Positions 18,024 through 25,644 of a DNA stretch of 64,000 bases are shown here, piece after piece. Position 1 is the first letter of the stretch. Each line of letters begins with the position of its first letter. This stretch comes from Hyphomicrobiaceae bacterium. GTDB lineage: Bacteria; Pseudomonadota; Alphaproteobacteria; Rhizobiales; Hyphomicrobiaceae. A program made the translations under genes and the position numbers. A model generated the notes under the pieces. That model was not told where the DNA came from and made no database searches. It worked only from the letters and a program-made list of their open reading frames with translations. The stretch lies in contig JALHOW010000005.1 in NCBI GenBank assembly GCA_022842785.1, positions 310,001-374,000 of the forward strand, read 5' to 3'.

Positions 18024-18869
18024 ATGGCTTATAAATCTATCCTGGTGCATCTCAACAACGAGGGCCGCGTGGCACGCCTGATGAGCGCTGCGATGCAGCT
18101 CGCACTGCCCTCAAACTCCCATGTCACCGGGCTTTTCGTCGTTCCCGCCGCGCCGGCCAGGTCTCCACTCTTCCCCATGATCTCGGGCGGTGCCATTGCG
18201 AGCGCGATCGATGCCTACCGCAAATCCGGCGAAAACATCCGCAGCGCCTTCGACCAGGCAACGAGCGGCCAGCCCGTCGTCGGCGAGTGGCGCCTCCAGC
18301 AGGCGAAGCGGCCCGGTTATGTCGAAGCCGTGCTCGACCATGCGCGCCCGGCCGACATCGTCGTCGCGGCCCAGAAGGAAAGCGACTGGGACTACGCCGA
18401 CATGTTCGATGTGCCTGACTGGCTGGCCATGGACAGCGGCCGCCCGGTGCTCATTGTTCCGAAGGTCGGCGAACTCAACTCGATCGGCGAGCGCGTGGTC
18501 GTCGCATGGAACAACAGCCGCGAGTCATCGCGCGCGGTTTTCGATGCCATGCCGCTGCTGGTCAAGGCGAGCGAAGTGACCGTCCTCTCCGTCGAGGAAG
18601 CGGCAAAGCCGGAAGTGACGAGCGACATCGCCGGTGCCGAGATCGGCGCGACGCTCGCCCGCCACGGCGTCAAGGTCAACGTGCAACAAGTGAAGCCGGG
18701 CGCGCGCGGCGATGCCGGTGTCGAGCTGCTGTCTCAGGTCGCGGCCCACCGCGCCGACCTCCTGGTCATGGGCTGCTTCGGCCGCTCGCGTCTCAGAGAG
18801 TTCGTACTCGGCGGTGCCTCGCGGCATGTGCTCCAGAATGCCACCGTGCCGGTGCTGATGTCACATTGA
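18024..18869 (+). CDS. tandem-domain universal stress protein
   Basis: 281 residues with two UspA-like domains: N-terminal MAYKSILVHLNNE, and a C-terminal copy beginning at about residue 155 (GERVVVAWNNSRESSRAVFDAMP). The second domain keeps the ATP-binding type loop GCFGRSRLREFVLGG...S near the end, while the first is degenerate. GGAAGGGATC precedes the ATG. Being 61 bases behind the cation ATPase on the same strand, it is probably co-transcribed with it. A terminator follows. Confidence 0.92.
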   Translation: MAYKSILVHLNNEGRVARLMSAAMQLALPSNSHVTGLFVVPAAPARSPLFPMISGGAIASAIDAYRKSGENIRSAFDQATSGQPVVGEWRLQQAKRPGYVEAVLDHARPADIVVAAQKESDWDYADMFDVPDWLAMDSGRPVLIVPKVGELNSIGERVVVAWNNSRESSRAVFDAMPLLVKASEVTVLSVEEAAKPEVTSDIAGAEIGATLARHGVKVNVQQVKPGARGDAGVELLSQVAAHRADLLVMGCFGRSRLREFVLGGASRHVLQNATVPVLMSH

Positions 18870-18906
18870 GCATTCGGCCCCGCGTGACCGCGCGAGGCCA
18901 TGAGCT

Positions 18907-18937
18907 GAGGGGACGGGCCACGTGTCCGTCCCTTTAG
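18907..18937 (+). terminator. Rho-independent terminator after usp gene
   Basis: Inverted repeat GGGACGG / CCGTCCC (extendable to AGGGGACGG with one G-U pair) around a 9-base loop, followed by TTTAGCTTT, 38 bases after the usp stop. Confidence 0.75.
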
Positions 18938-19049
18938 CTTTCGCAGCCCAAATGCTCCCCGACTATTTGATACTGGTACTGAGCACTGCCATTTGCGATG
19001 ATCCGCTCAAAATACGGCCGGAGCGGCCGGGATGAATGGGAGCATCCAG

Positions 19050-20237
19050 ATGAGCGAGCGGCCGCCGGTCACAGACTGGCTGACGGATTGGGATCACCTC
19101 GCGCCCCAATGGGTCGATGACCCGTTCCCCATCTGGGCTGAGATCCGCAGCTCCAAATGCCCGATCGCTCATACAGAGCGCTATCGCGGCGCCTACCTGC
19201 CGACGCGCTACGCCGACATCCGCGAGATTGCCTACGACCCCGAGCACTTCTCCTCGCGTCAGGTGGTGGTCCGCGACAGCCAGCCCGTCACGGGCGGCGG
19301 CGCACCGCCGATCACATCCGACCCACCGAAACACCGGGCCGCGCGTATGGTGCTGCTGCCGCCGTTCACGCCGCAGGCCATCGAGAAGCTCACGCCCAAG
19401 GCGCGCGTCATCTGCAATGACCTGATCGATGCCTTCGCCGACAAGCGCGGCGTCGATGCCGCGGTCGAGTATGCCCAGCACATTCCCGTGCGCGTCATCG
19501 CCGCGATGCTCGGCATTCCCGAGAGCGACGGCGATCGGTTCCGCAAGTGGATCCACGAGATCCTGGAGCTCGGCACGACAGACGATGCCATTCTGCAGCG
19601 CGGCCTCAATGAGATCACCGAGTATTTCGCAGGCCACATGGCAGCGCGTCAGAGCGCACCGGGCGACGACCTGATCAGCTATCTCATGCGGGCCAGATAC
19701 CCCGACGGCGAACCCTTCAAGCCGAACCATGTGCTCGGCAGCCTGCGCCTGTTGCTCGTAGCCGGCATCGACACGACCTGGAGTGGTATTGGCGCCTCCA
19801 TCTGGCATCTCGCGCGCACGCCGGCCGATCGCGAGCGCCTCGTCCGCGAGCCGGCGCTTATCCCGACAGCGATCGAGGAATTCCTGCGCGCCTACGCGCC
19901 TGTCACAATGGCGCGTCTCGTCGCCAAAGAAACAACCGTCAACGGCTGCACCTTCGCCGAGGGCCAGATGGTGCTGCTGCCCTTCCCGGCCGCGAACCGG
20001 GATCCCGAGGCGTTTCCCGATGCGGACAAGGTCATCATCGATCGCCAGGAGAACCGCCACGCGGCCTTCGGCCTCGGCATTCACCGATGCGTCGGATCGA
20101 ATCTCGCGCGTATGGAGATGACGGTCGCCATCGAGGAGCTCCTTCGCCGCTGCCCCGAGTTCCACCTTGCGGGAGACGTGAGCTGGTCGCACGGCGCGGT
20201 CCGCGGTCCGCGACGGCTCCCGCTCGCCTTTTCCTGA
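19050..20237 (+). CDS. cytochrome P450
   Basis: 395-residue soluble bacterial P450. The haem-thiolate Cys is C347 in FGLGIHRCVGSNLARMEM; the I-helix oxygen-activation motif is AGIDTT, and the K-helix ExxR is EEFLR. No membrane anchor, as expected for class I enzymes needing a separate ferredoxin and reductase, neither of which is adjacent. The start at 19050 (MSERPPV) has GGGAG 7 bases before it; ATG at 19032 would add six residues. It resembles the CYP alkane/terpenoid-type hydroxylases of proteobacteria, but the substrate is unknown. Confidence 0.94.
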   Translation: MSERPPVTDWLTDWDHLAPQWVDDPFPIWAEIRSSKCPIAHTERYRGAYLPTRYADIREIAYDPEHFSSRQVVVRDSQPVTGGGAPPITSDPPKHRAARMVLLPPFTPQAIEKLTPKARVICNDLIDAFADKRGVDAAVEYAQHIPVRVIAAMLGIPESDGDRFRKWIHEILELGTTDDAILQRGLNEITEYFAGHMAARQSAPGDDLISYLMRARYPDGEPFKPNHVLGSLRLLLVAGIDTTWSGIGASIWHLARTPADRERLVREPALIPTAIEEFLRAYAPVTMARLVAKETTVNGCTFAEGQMVLLPFPAANRDPEAFPDADKVIIDRQENRHAAFGLGIHRCVGSNLARMEMTVAIEELLRRCPEFHLAGDVSWSHGAVRGPRRLPLAFS

Positions 20238-20279
20238 GACATTGACGCCCGGGCCGCGCCTATAGCCGCGACGGGGTGG

Positions 20280-20296
20280 CGCAAGCTGCGCTTGCG
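20280..20296 (+). terminator. Hairpin after cytochrome P450
   Basis: Perfect 7-bp repeat CGCAAGC / GCTTGCG with a 3-base loop, 42 bases after the P450 stop. No T tract. Confidence 0.4.
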
Positions 20297-20371
20297 GCTT
20301 GAAGATGGCTGTCTGAAATGGTTCAAGGAACGCAGCAATAAGCATCGCTGGAGATGGGACGGAAACGGGGC

Positions 20372-21529
20372 ATGACTCTTACGCGCAGAGCCTATCTCGG
20401 GGGCATGAGCGCGGCGCTTGGCGCCGGCCTGATGCCGGGGACGGCAGGTGCACAGGTCAAGCCGCTGCCAAATCTTCCCTCGACCATGATCTGGAGCGTC
20501 GGTGACGACGACGGCCCCCGCTACCGGGAGGCACAGGCGATCGCCGAGGCGATCAGCAAGGCGCACGGCACGCGCATCCGCCTTCAGGCCTCCGAGAATG
20601 CGTTCGGACGCATGGAGCAGCTCAAGGAGCGCCAGGTCACACACGCGCTGCTCGGCACGGAGGCCTATTTCGCGGCCGAGGGCCTCTTTTCCTATGTCGC
20701 GCCGACATGGGGACCGCAGGATCTACGTTGTCTGCTTGGGCGCATGAGCTCGATGTCGATCGTCGCGCGCGAAGCGAGCGGCATCACGAAGCTCCAGGAC
20801 ATCAAGGGAAAGCGGTTCGCGCGTACACCACGCAATCTGGCGCTGACATTCAGAACCGACGCACTCCTCGATGCGGCCGGCATCGCGATCAAGGATCTCA
20901 CTATCGTCGAATTCGAGCGCACGTCGGATGCGCTGGCCGCACTTGCGGCGGGCGAGGTCGATTGCGCCGCTGCCGTGACGACGGCGGCTTCTGCACAGGC
21001 TCTCGACACGTTCGCGGATTCGATCGTCTGGCTTGAGCTTCCCGCCACAGACAAGGATTTCTGGGGCCGGCTGCAGCGTTCACTGCCGCTCGCGCTCCCA
21101 TTCGTCGAGGATACGGGGCCTGGCATCAGCAAGACTGCGCCCAAAACCCTTATGGGCTATCGCGATCCCGTGGTGACCGTCTATGCGGATGCCGCGGAAC
21201 TCGAGGTCTATGCCGTCACCCGGGCAATCGCCGACAATTTCGAGCTATATCAGAGCGCTCTTCCCATTCTGTCGCGTTGGGAGCTGCCGCAGTCCGCAGG
21301 CTTTCCCTCATCGCTTCCCTACCACGATGGCGCGATCCGCTTTCTTAAAGAGAAGAATGTCTGGACGGCCGAGCACCAGCGTTGGCAAGAGGGGATCATG
21401 CGGCGTCATACCCGCCTGCGCCAGGCTTGGGCGGAGATGATGGCCAAGGAGCCAGCCAAGAGCGCCACTGCTGCTGCACTGGCCGAATTGTGGATCCCGC
21501 GTCGGGTCGAAATCCTGAAATCGCTCTAG
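20372..21529 (+). CDS. TAXI family TRAP transporter solute-binding protein
   Basis: 385-residue periplasmic binding protein. The N-terminus has a twin-arginine-like signal (TRRAYLGGMSAALGAGLMPGTAGA). The mature start WSVGDDDGPRYREAQAIAEAI and ASENAFGRMEQLKERQVTHALLGTEA match the TAXI (TRAP-associated extracytoplasmic immunogenic) fold. DIKGKRFARTPRNLALTFRTDALLDAAG is the ligand-domain hinge. An ATG at 20354 adds six residues; neither start has a strong ribosome site. Oddity: no DctQM-type membrane subunits are adjacent, so this is an orphan; it may serve a distant permease or a sensor. It follows the P450 on the same strand. Confidence 0.82.
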   Translation: MTLTRRAYLGGMSAALGAGLMPGTAGAQVKPLPNLPSTMIWSVGDDDGPRYREAQAIAEAISKAHGTRIRLQASENAFGRMEQLKERQVTHALLGTEAYFAAEGLFSYVAPTWGPQDLRCLLGRMSSMSIVAREASGITKLQDIKGKRFARTPRNLALTFRTDALLDAAGIAIKDLTIVEFERTSDALAALAAGEVDCAAAVTTAASAQALDTFADSIVWLELPATDKDFWGRLQRSLPLALPFVEDTGPGISKTAPKTLMGYRDPVVTVYADAAELEVYAVTRAIADNFELYQSALPILSRWELPQSAGFPSSLPYHDGAIRFLKEKNVWTAEHQRWQEGIMRRHTRLRQAWAEMMAKEPAKSATAAALAELWIPRRVEILKSL

Positions 21530-21897
21530 TCGGAAACTTCGCTCGCGGCTGGGCGTTGAGACCAGGGCGAACCCCGACATTGGCAGTTGCCGGCGCTCGT
21601 CCCGGCGGGTCTGTCCGCCCCCAATCGGGTTGGTAAATGTCCATACAAGCGGTTGCGCCTGCATCCCGTTCATGTGGGAGCATGTATGCGTGTTCTCCAA
21701 TGTCCCCCTAATGTTTTCATAACGTTGCCATTACATGCGGCGTTTTGACACTCACTTAACCATGCAACTCCCTGTTGTTGCCAGATTTCGACCGGCAAAG
21801 AGCCCCCAGCACCCGGCAGCTTCGGGTGCAGCAAAGACCCGAGGCCACAATAACAGGCCCGGGCACACGGGTGCAGACTAACGGGGGAGTTCATCCT
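21530..21897 (+). promoter_or_regulatory. Long leader of the M15-like gene with competing hairpins
   Basis: 368 bases without a gene. The last 90 contain elements that can pair in alternative ways: GCACCCG (21809-21815) with CGGGTGC at 21823-21829 or with a second copy at 21868-21874, while TCGGGT (21822-21827) can instead pair with ACCCGA (21838-21843). The two CGGGTGCAG copies are direct repeats. This looks like a structured 5' leader, though no known riboswitch class was recognised. The GC is lower around 21700-21770 (AT-rich run suitable for a promoter). Confidence 0.4.
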
Positions 21898-22323
21898 ATG
21901 TCTCGCGTACCAACCGTGCTCCGGCTCGTCGCCGGCGCATTCATCCTGAGTGTCGTCATGCTGGCGGGCGCAAAGCCCTCGTCGGCGCAATCCTCAACCT
22001 CATGCCTTCCAGGATCGGTGAAGAACACGCTGAACCAGATCCGCGCCAAGTTCGGTCCGGTCCGGGTCATCTCGACCTTCCGGCGCGGCGCCATCATCGC
22101 CGGCACGGGTCGTCGCAGCCTTCACGCCTCTTGCCGCGCCGTCGACTTCCATGCGCCTGCCGGCAAGCGTGCCGCGGTCATCGCTTGGCTGCGCTCGAAC
22201 CACAAGGGCGGCCTTGGCATCTATAGCTGTGGCATGAGCCATCTCCACATCGATAACGGCGGCAACTACACGTGGAACAAGTGCGTCGGCGGTGGCCGCC
22301 GCCGTGTTGCCGACGCGAACTGA
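21898..22323 (+). CDS. secreted peptidase M15/DUF882-like protein
   Basis: 141 residues. An N-terminal signal peptide (about residues 1-30, ending SSA-Q) directs export. The mature part contains the zinc-peptidase pattern H76-x6-D83 (HASCRAVDFH) and HLH at 115-117 (SHLHIDNGG), the ligand set of the M15 D,D-carboxypeptidase fold. It is a short member, so it may be a peptidoglycan carboxypeptidase or a non-catalytic relative. GGGGGAG lies 8 bases before the ATG. Cys residues 36, 79, 111 and 129 could form disulfides. Two hairpins follow the stop. Confidence 0.82.
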   Translation: MSRVPTVLRLVAGAFILSVVMLAGAKPSSAQSSTSCLPGSVKNTLNQIRAKFGPVRVISTFRRGAIIAGTGRRSLHASCRAVDFHAPAGKRAAVIAWLRSNHKGGLGIYSCGMSHLHIDNGGNYTWNKCVGGGRRRVADAN

Positions 22324-22339
22324 TCGCGACTAGTCCTCG

Positions 22340-22373
22340 GGCCATGGATGCGGCGCGAACCGCATCCATGGCC
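22340..22373 (+). terminator. 14-bp perfect hairpin after the M15-like gene
   Basis: Left arm 22340-22353 and right arm 22360-22373 are exact reverse complements (GGCCATGGATGCGG) with loop CGCGAA, 16 bases after the stop. No T tract, but the stem is very strong. Confidence 0.6.
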
Positions 22374-22374
22374 G

Positions 22375-22396
22375 ACGGTTCCCAAAGTGGAACCGT
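22375..22396 (+). repeat. Second small hairpin after the M15-like gene
   Basis: Inverted repeat ACGGTTCC / GGAACCGT with a 6-base loop immediately behind the 14-bp hairpin. Could be part of a double terminator or lie near the promoter of the next gene. Confidence 0.45.
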
Positions 22397-22488
22397 AGCG
22401 CGCCTGCTCAAGTTGCCCGATCATACTGGTGCCGCGCTCGCCCCTTAGACAGGCGAGTACCACTGATGACCGAGCCGGAGCCCCTCGT

Positions 22489-23631
22489 ATGCGCGCCCTT
22501 TTCAATGCAGCAGCCTCGCTTCTGATTCTGCAGGCGCTCGCGCCTGGACACGGGGCAGCAGCGGCGCAAACCGATGCCCCCTCGGCACCGCGGACGGCCA
22601 TCAAGGTCGAGACCATAGCCAAGGGGATCGTGCATCCCTGGGCTCTGCAGTTCCTGCCCGATGGCAGGATGCTCGTCACCGAGCGGCCGGGACGCCTGCG
22701 CATCGTCGCACGCGATGGCACCCTCTCGCCGACCATCTCGGGCGTACCCAAGGTGCACGCAGCCGGCCAGGGCGGACTTCTCGATGTCGCGCTCGCACCC
22801 GATTTCGCGACCTCGCAGGAGATCTTTTTCAGCTTCGCCGAGCCCCGCGACAGCGGCAACGGCACGAGCGTCGCGAGCGGCCGTCTCGCGCTCACCAGCA
22901 ATGGCGGCAGCCTATCGAATGTGCGGGTGATTTTCCGCCAGCAGCCTTCGTTCGCCACCAACCTCCACTTCGGATCGCGCATCGTCTTTGCCGCGGACGG
23001 CACTTTCTATCTCACGGTCGGCGACCGCTACTCGCAGATGAAAGAGGCGCAGAACCCCGCCAATCACATCGGCAAAGTCCTGCGTCTCAACCGCGACGGC
23101 ACACCCTTCAAGGACAATCCGAAGCTTCCCGGCTGGGATCCTGCGATCTGGTCGATCGGACACCGCAATGTTCAGGGCGCCGCACGCCACCCGGCCTCCG
23201 GCGAGCTCTGGACCGCCGAGCATGGCGCCCGTGGCGGTGACGAGATCAACGTCGTGCGCAAAGGCCTCAACTACGGCTGGCCCATCATCACCTACGGGCG
23301 GGATTATTCGGGCGCCGCGATCGGTGAGGGTACGGCGAAGGCCGGTTTGGAACAGCCACTCTATTACTGGGATCCCTCGATCGCGCCTTCAGGCGCCGCG
23401 TTCTACACGGGAGACCTTTTCCCTGCCTGGAAGGGCAATCTCCTCGTCGGTGGGTTGGCGACGCGTCAGCTCTCGCGGCTCGTGCTCGAGGGCGAGAAGA
23501 TCGTCGCCGAGGAAAGGTTGCTGGTCGATCTCGGCGCGCGCATTCGTGATGTCCGGGTCGGGCCCGATGGTGCCGTCTGGCTCCTCACAGACCAGACCGA
23601 CGGCCAGCTCCTGCGCCTGACGCCGGGCTGA
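22489..23631 (+). CDS. PQQ-dependent sugar dehydrogenase (aldose sugar dehydrogenase family)
   Basis: 380-residue exported six-bladed beta-propeller quinoprotein of the soluble glucose/aldose dehydrogenase (YliI/Asd-like) family. A signal peptide spans about residues 1-26 (MRALFNAAASLLILQALAPG). Family blocks are HPWALQFLPDGRMLVTERPG, GGLLDVALAPDF, VGDRYSQMKEAQNP, SIGHRNVQGAARHP and GGDEINVV. Start 22489 has GGAG 9 bases upstream; the longer open frame from 22429 has no signal peptide at its start. PQQ synthesis genes are not in the window. Confidence 0.92.
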   Translation: MRALFNAAASLLILQALAPGHGAAAAQTDAPSAPRTAIKVETIAKGIVHPWALQFLPDGRMLVTERPGRLRIVARDGTLSPTISGVPKVHAAGQGGLLDVALAPDFATSQEIFFSFAEPRDSGNGTSVASGRLALTSNGGSLSNVRVIFRQQPSFATNLHFGSRIVFAADGTFYLTVGDRYSQMKEAQNPANHIGKVLRLNRDGTPFKDNPKLPGWDPAIWSIGHRNVQGAARHPASGELWTAEHGARGGDEINVVRKGLNYGWPIITYGRDYSGAAIGEGTAKAGLEQPLYYWDPSIAPSGAAFYTGDLFPAWKGNLLVGGLATRQLSRLVLEGEKIVAEERLLVDLGARIRDVRVGPDGAVWLLTDQTDGQLLRLTPG

Positions 23632-23928
23632 GCTGCACATCCTGCCGCGAAAACGGCCTTATTGCGGATAGACTTGCGGTCGGATGCGCAGCGATAGACA
23701 TCGTGGCGTGTTCCTGATCGCAGGATGATTTGCCCCCACGTACTTCAAAAGCACTTCGAAACCCCGGAGCGCGCCTCGCCCGCCGACAAGCTTCAACACG
23801 TCACGTGAGGAGAGCGCGGAGCACGTCTTGATCCGGCGTCACCTTCGACTAGAGTGCGCCGAGCGTTTCCACAGGCACACACACGCGGCCGAAGTTATCA
23901 CTGCAGCACATTACGAGGACTTTGTTCG
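23632..23928. other. Intergenic region upstream of cvpA
   Basis: 297 bases with no convincing ORF, RNA gene or repeat. It should contain the cvpA promoter; I could not assign boxes. Confidence 0.4.
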
Positions 23929-24468
23929 ATGCTTGGCCCCTTGACCTACCTCGACGCGGCCGTGCTTGCGATCGCCCTGATCTCCGGGCTGCTCGCCATG
24001 TACCGCGGCCTGACGCGTGAGTTGCTCTCGATCAGTTCGTGGATCGCGGCGCTCGCGGCGGCCGTGTATTTCGTTTTTTATCACAAGGCCACCGCCGAGC
24101 AGATCGCGCAGCAGTTCCAGGCCCCACCGATCGTTGCGCAAGTCGTCGTGGGCGGCGTCATATTCCTGATCGTGCTGATCGTCGTGCATCTGGTCACGTC
24201 GCGCCTCTCGGACACGATCCTCGACAGTCGCGTCGGCATGATCGACCGCCTGCTCGGCCTCATCTTCGGCGCCGCGCGCGGCTTCATCATTTTCGTGATC
24301 CTGTACATGTTCTACGTGAAATTCTGGGCGCCCGACCCCGCCACGCAGGCGCAATGGGTCCGCGATTCGATATCGCTGCCGTACCTCCAGGCTGTCGGGC
24401 AGACGCTCGAGGAATTCCTCCTGCGCATCCTGCCAGAGGACGGGAGCCTGCCGACGCGTGGCGGCTAG
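23929..24468 (+). CDS. cvpA: CvpA family membrane protein
   Basis: 179-residue inner-membrane protein with four predicted helices (LDAAVLAIALISGLLAMYRG, WIAALAAAVYFVFY, VVGGVIFLIVLIVVHLV, FGAARGFIIFVILYMFY). The RGLTRELLSI and RLLGLIFGAARG blocks are CvpA signatures. CvpA is needed for colicin V production in E. coli and for envelope stress tolerance. ATG at 23929 is chosen over the longer open frame from 23854 because it starts at the first membrane helix and has GAGG about 9 bases before it. In many alphaproteobacteria purF follows; here the next gene is alr, convergent and 7 bases away. Confidence 0.9.
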   Translation: MLGPLTYLDAAVLAIALISGLLAMYRGLTRELLSISSWIAALAAAVYFVFYHKATAEQIAQQFQAPPIVAQVVVGGVIFLIVLIVVHLVTSRLSDTILDSRVGMIDRLLGLIFGAARGFIIFVILYMFYVKFWAPDPATQAQWVRDSISLPYLQAVGQTLEEFLLRILPEDGSLPTRGG

Positions 24469-24475
24469 CGGCTTT

Positions 24476-25633
24476 CTACGTTCCGGAGAGATAGACGCGC
24501 TGGAAACGGGGGCCGAGGCGCGTGAGGACCTCGTAGCCGATCGTGCCAGAGCTGTCGGCAAGGTCGTCGACCTGCACGTGGCGGCCGATGAGTTCCGCCC
24601 ACGCGCCGCGCTGTGCATACGCCGCAGGAATGTCCGTGACGTCGATGGTCACGACATCCATGGACACGCGGCCGACGATCGGTGCGGGATAGCCCGAGAT
24701 ATAGGCCGGCGGCGGCGGCCGGCCGATCGGGCCGCTGATCGAGCGCAGAAAGCCATCGGCATAGCCGGTGGCGATCGTCGCGAGGCGTGAGGCCCGCGTT
24801 AGCGTATATGCGGCGCCATAGCCGACGGTCTCGCCCGCGGGTGTCGCGCGGACCTGCAGGATGCGCGCTTCGACACGCACAACCTTGGCTGCCGGATTGG
24901 GCCGCCCCTCGACCGCGCGACCGCCATAGAGCGCAATTCCCGCCCTGACGAGGTCATAGCGGAAGTCCCCGCCGAGCAGGATTCCCGCCGAGTTGGCAAG
25001 GCTGGCCGGTGCCGGCGGCAGCTTCGCCCTCAGCGCGTCGAACAGGCTCTTCTGCCGCGCATTCATCGGCGATGACGGCGTGTCGCCACAGGCGAGGTGG
25101 CTCATGACCAGCGACACCGGAAAAGCCTCGAACGGCGCCGGATTCGCTGCCAGCGCCTCGACCTCGCCCGCCGTCAGGCCGAGCCGGTTCATGCCCGTGT
25201 CGATATGCACGGCGGCCGGAAGTCGCGTATCGGTGCTGCGCGCGTAGGCCGCCCATTCTTCGATCTCGGCGACACTGCCGAGGACCGGGCGTAGGCCGTA
25301 TGTCGGATAGAGCGGTGCCGTTCCCGGCATGAGCCCGTCGAGGACGTAGACAGTCGCCGCCGGGAGCACGACTTTGACGCGGCGCCCTTCGGTCAGAGTG
25401 GCGACGAAGAACGTCCGGCAATCCGCCGCCCACAGCGCCTTCGCCACGGGCTCGATCCCCATGCCGTAGGCATCGGCCTTGACGACGCCTGCGCATTCCG
25501 CGCCCCGCGCAACGGCAGCGAGCCAGCGCCAGTTCGCCTGGATACCGGCGAGATCCACGGTCAGCAGGCCGCGCGCGGCGGCACTTATGGCGCCCGGGTC
25601 ATGGGCAGGCGGGACAGCAGGGGCAGACAACAC
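24476..25633 (-). CDS. alr: alanine racemase
   Basis: 385-residue fold-type III PLP enzyme making D-alanine for peptidoglycan. The PLP lysine is K52 in VVKADAYGMG; the second catalytic base is Y272 in GYGAAYT; HIDTGMNRLGL and GGRVSMDV-like VGRVSMDVVTID are family blocks. It lies 11 bases behind dnaB on the same strand, the common alphaproteobacterial dnaB-alr arrangement; radA, often next, is absent here. Confidence 0.96.
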   Translation of the reverse strand: MLSAPAVPPAHDPGAISAAARGLLTVDLAGIQANWRWLAAVARGAECAGVVKADAYGMGIEPVAKALWAADCRTFFVATLTEGRRVKVVLPAATVYVLDGLMPGTAPLYPTYGLRPVLGSVAEIEEWAAYARSTDTRLPAAVHIDTGMNRLGLTAGEVEALAANPAPFEAFPVSLVMSHLACGDTPSSPMNARQKSLFDALRAKLPPAPASLANSAGILLGGDFRYDLVRAGIALYGGRAVEGRPNPAAKVVRVEARILQVRATPAGETVGYGAAYTLTRASRLATIATGYADGFLRSISGPIGRPPPPAYISGYPAPIVGRVSMDVVTIDVTDIPAAYAQRGAWAELIGRHVQVDDLADSSGTIGYEVLTRLGPRFQRVYLSGT

Positions 25634-25644
25634 ACAACTCTCGC

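Noticed and set aside
18963-20345. Long minus-strand open frame opposite the cytochrome P450
   Set aside because: The plus-strand reading has complete P450 motifs; the other frame has none.
21530-21700. Small open frames antisense and sense after the TAXI gene
   Set aside because: No ribosome site, no conserved motif, and composition typical of intergenic sequence.
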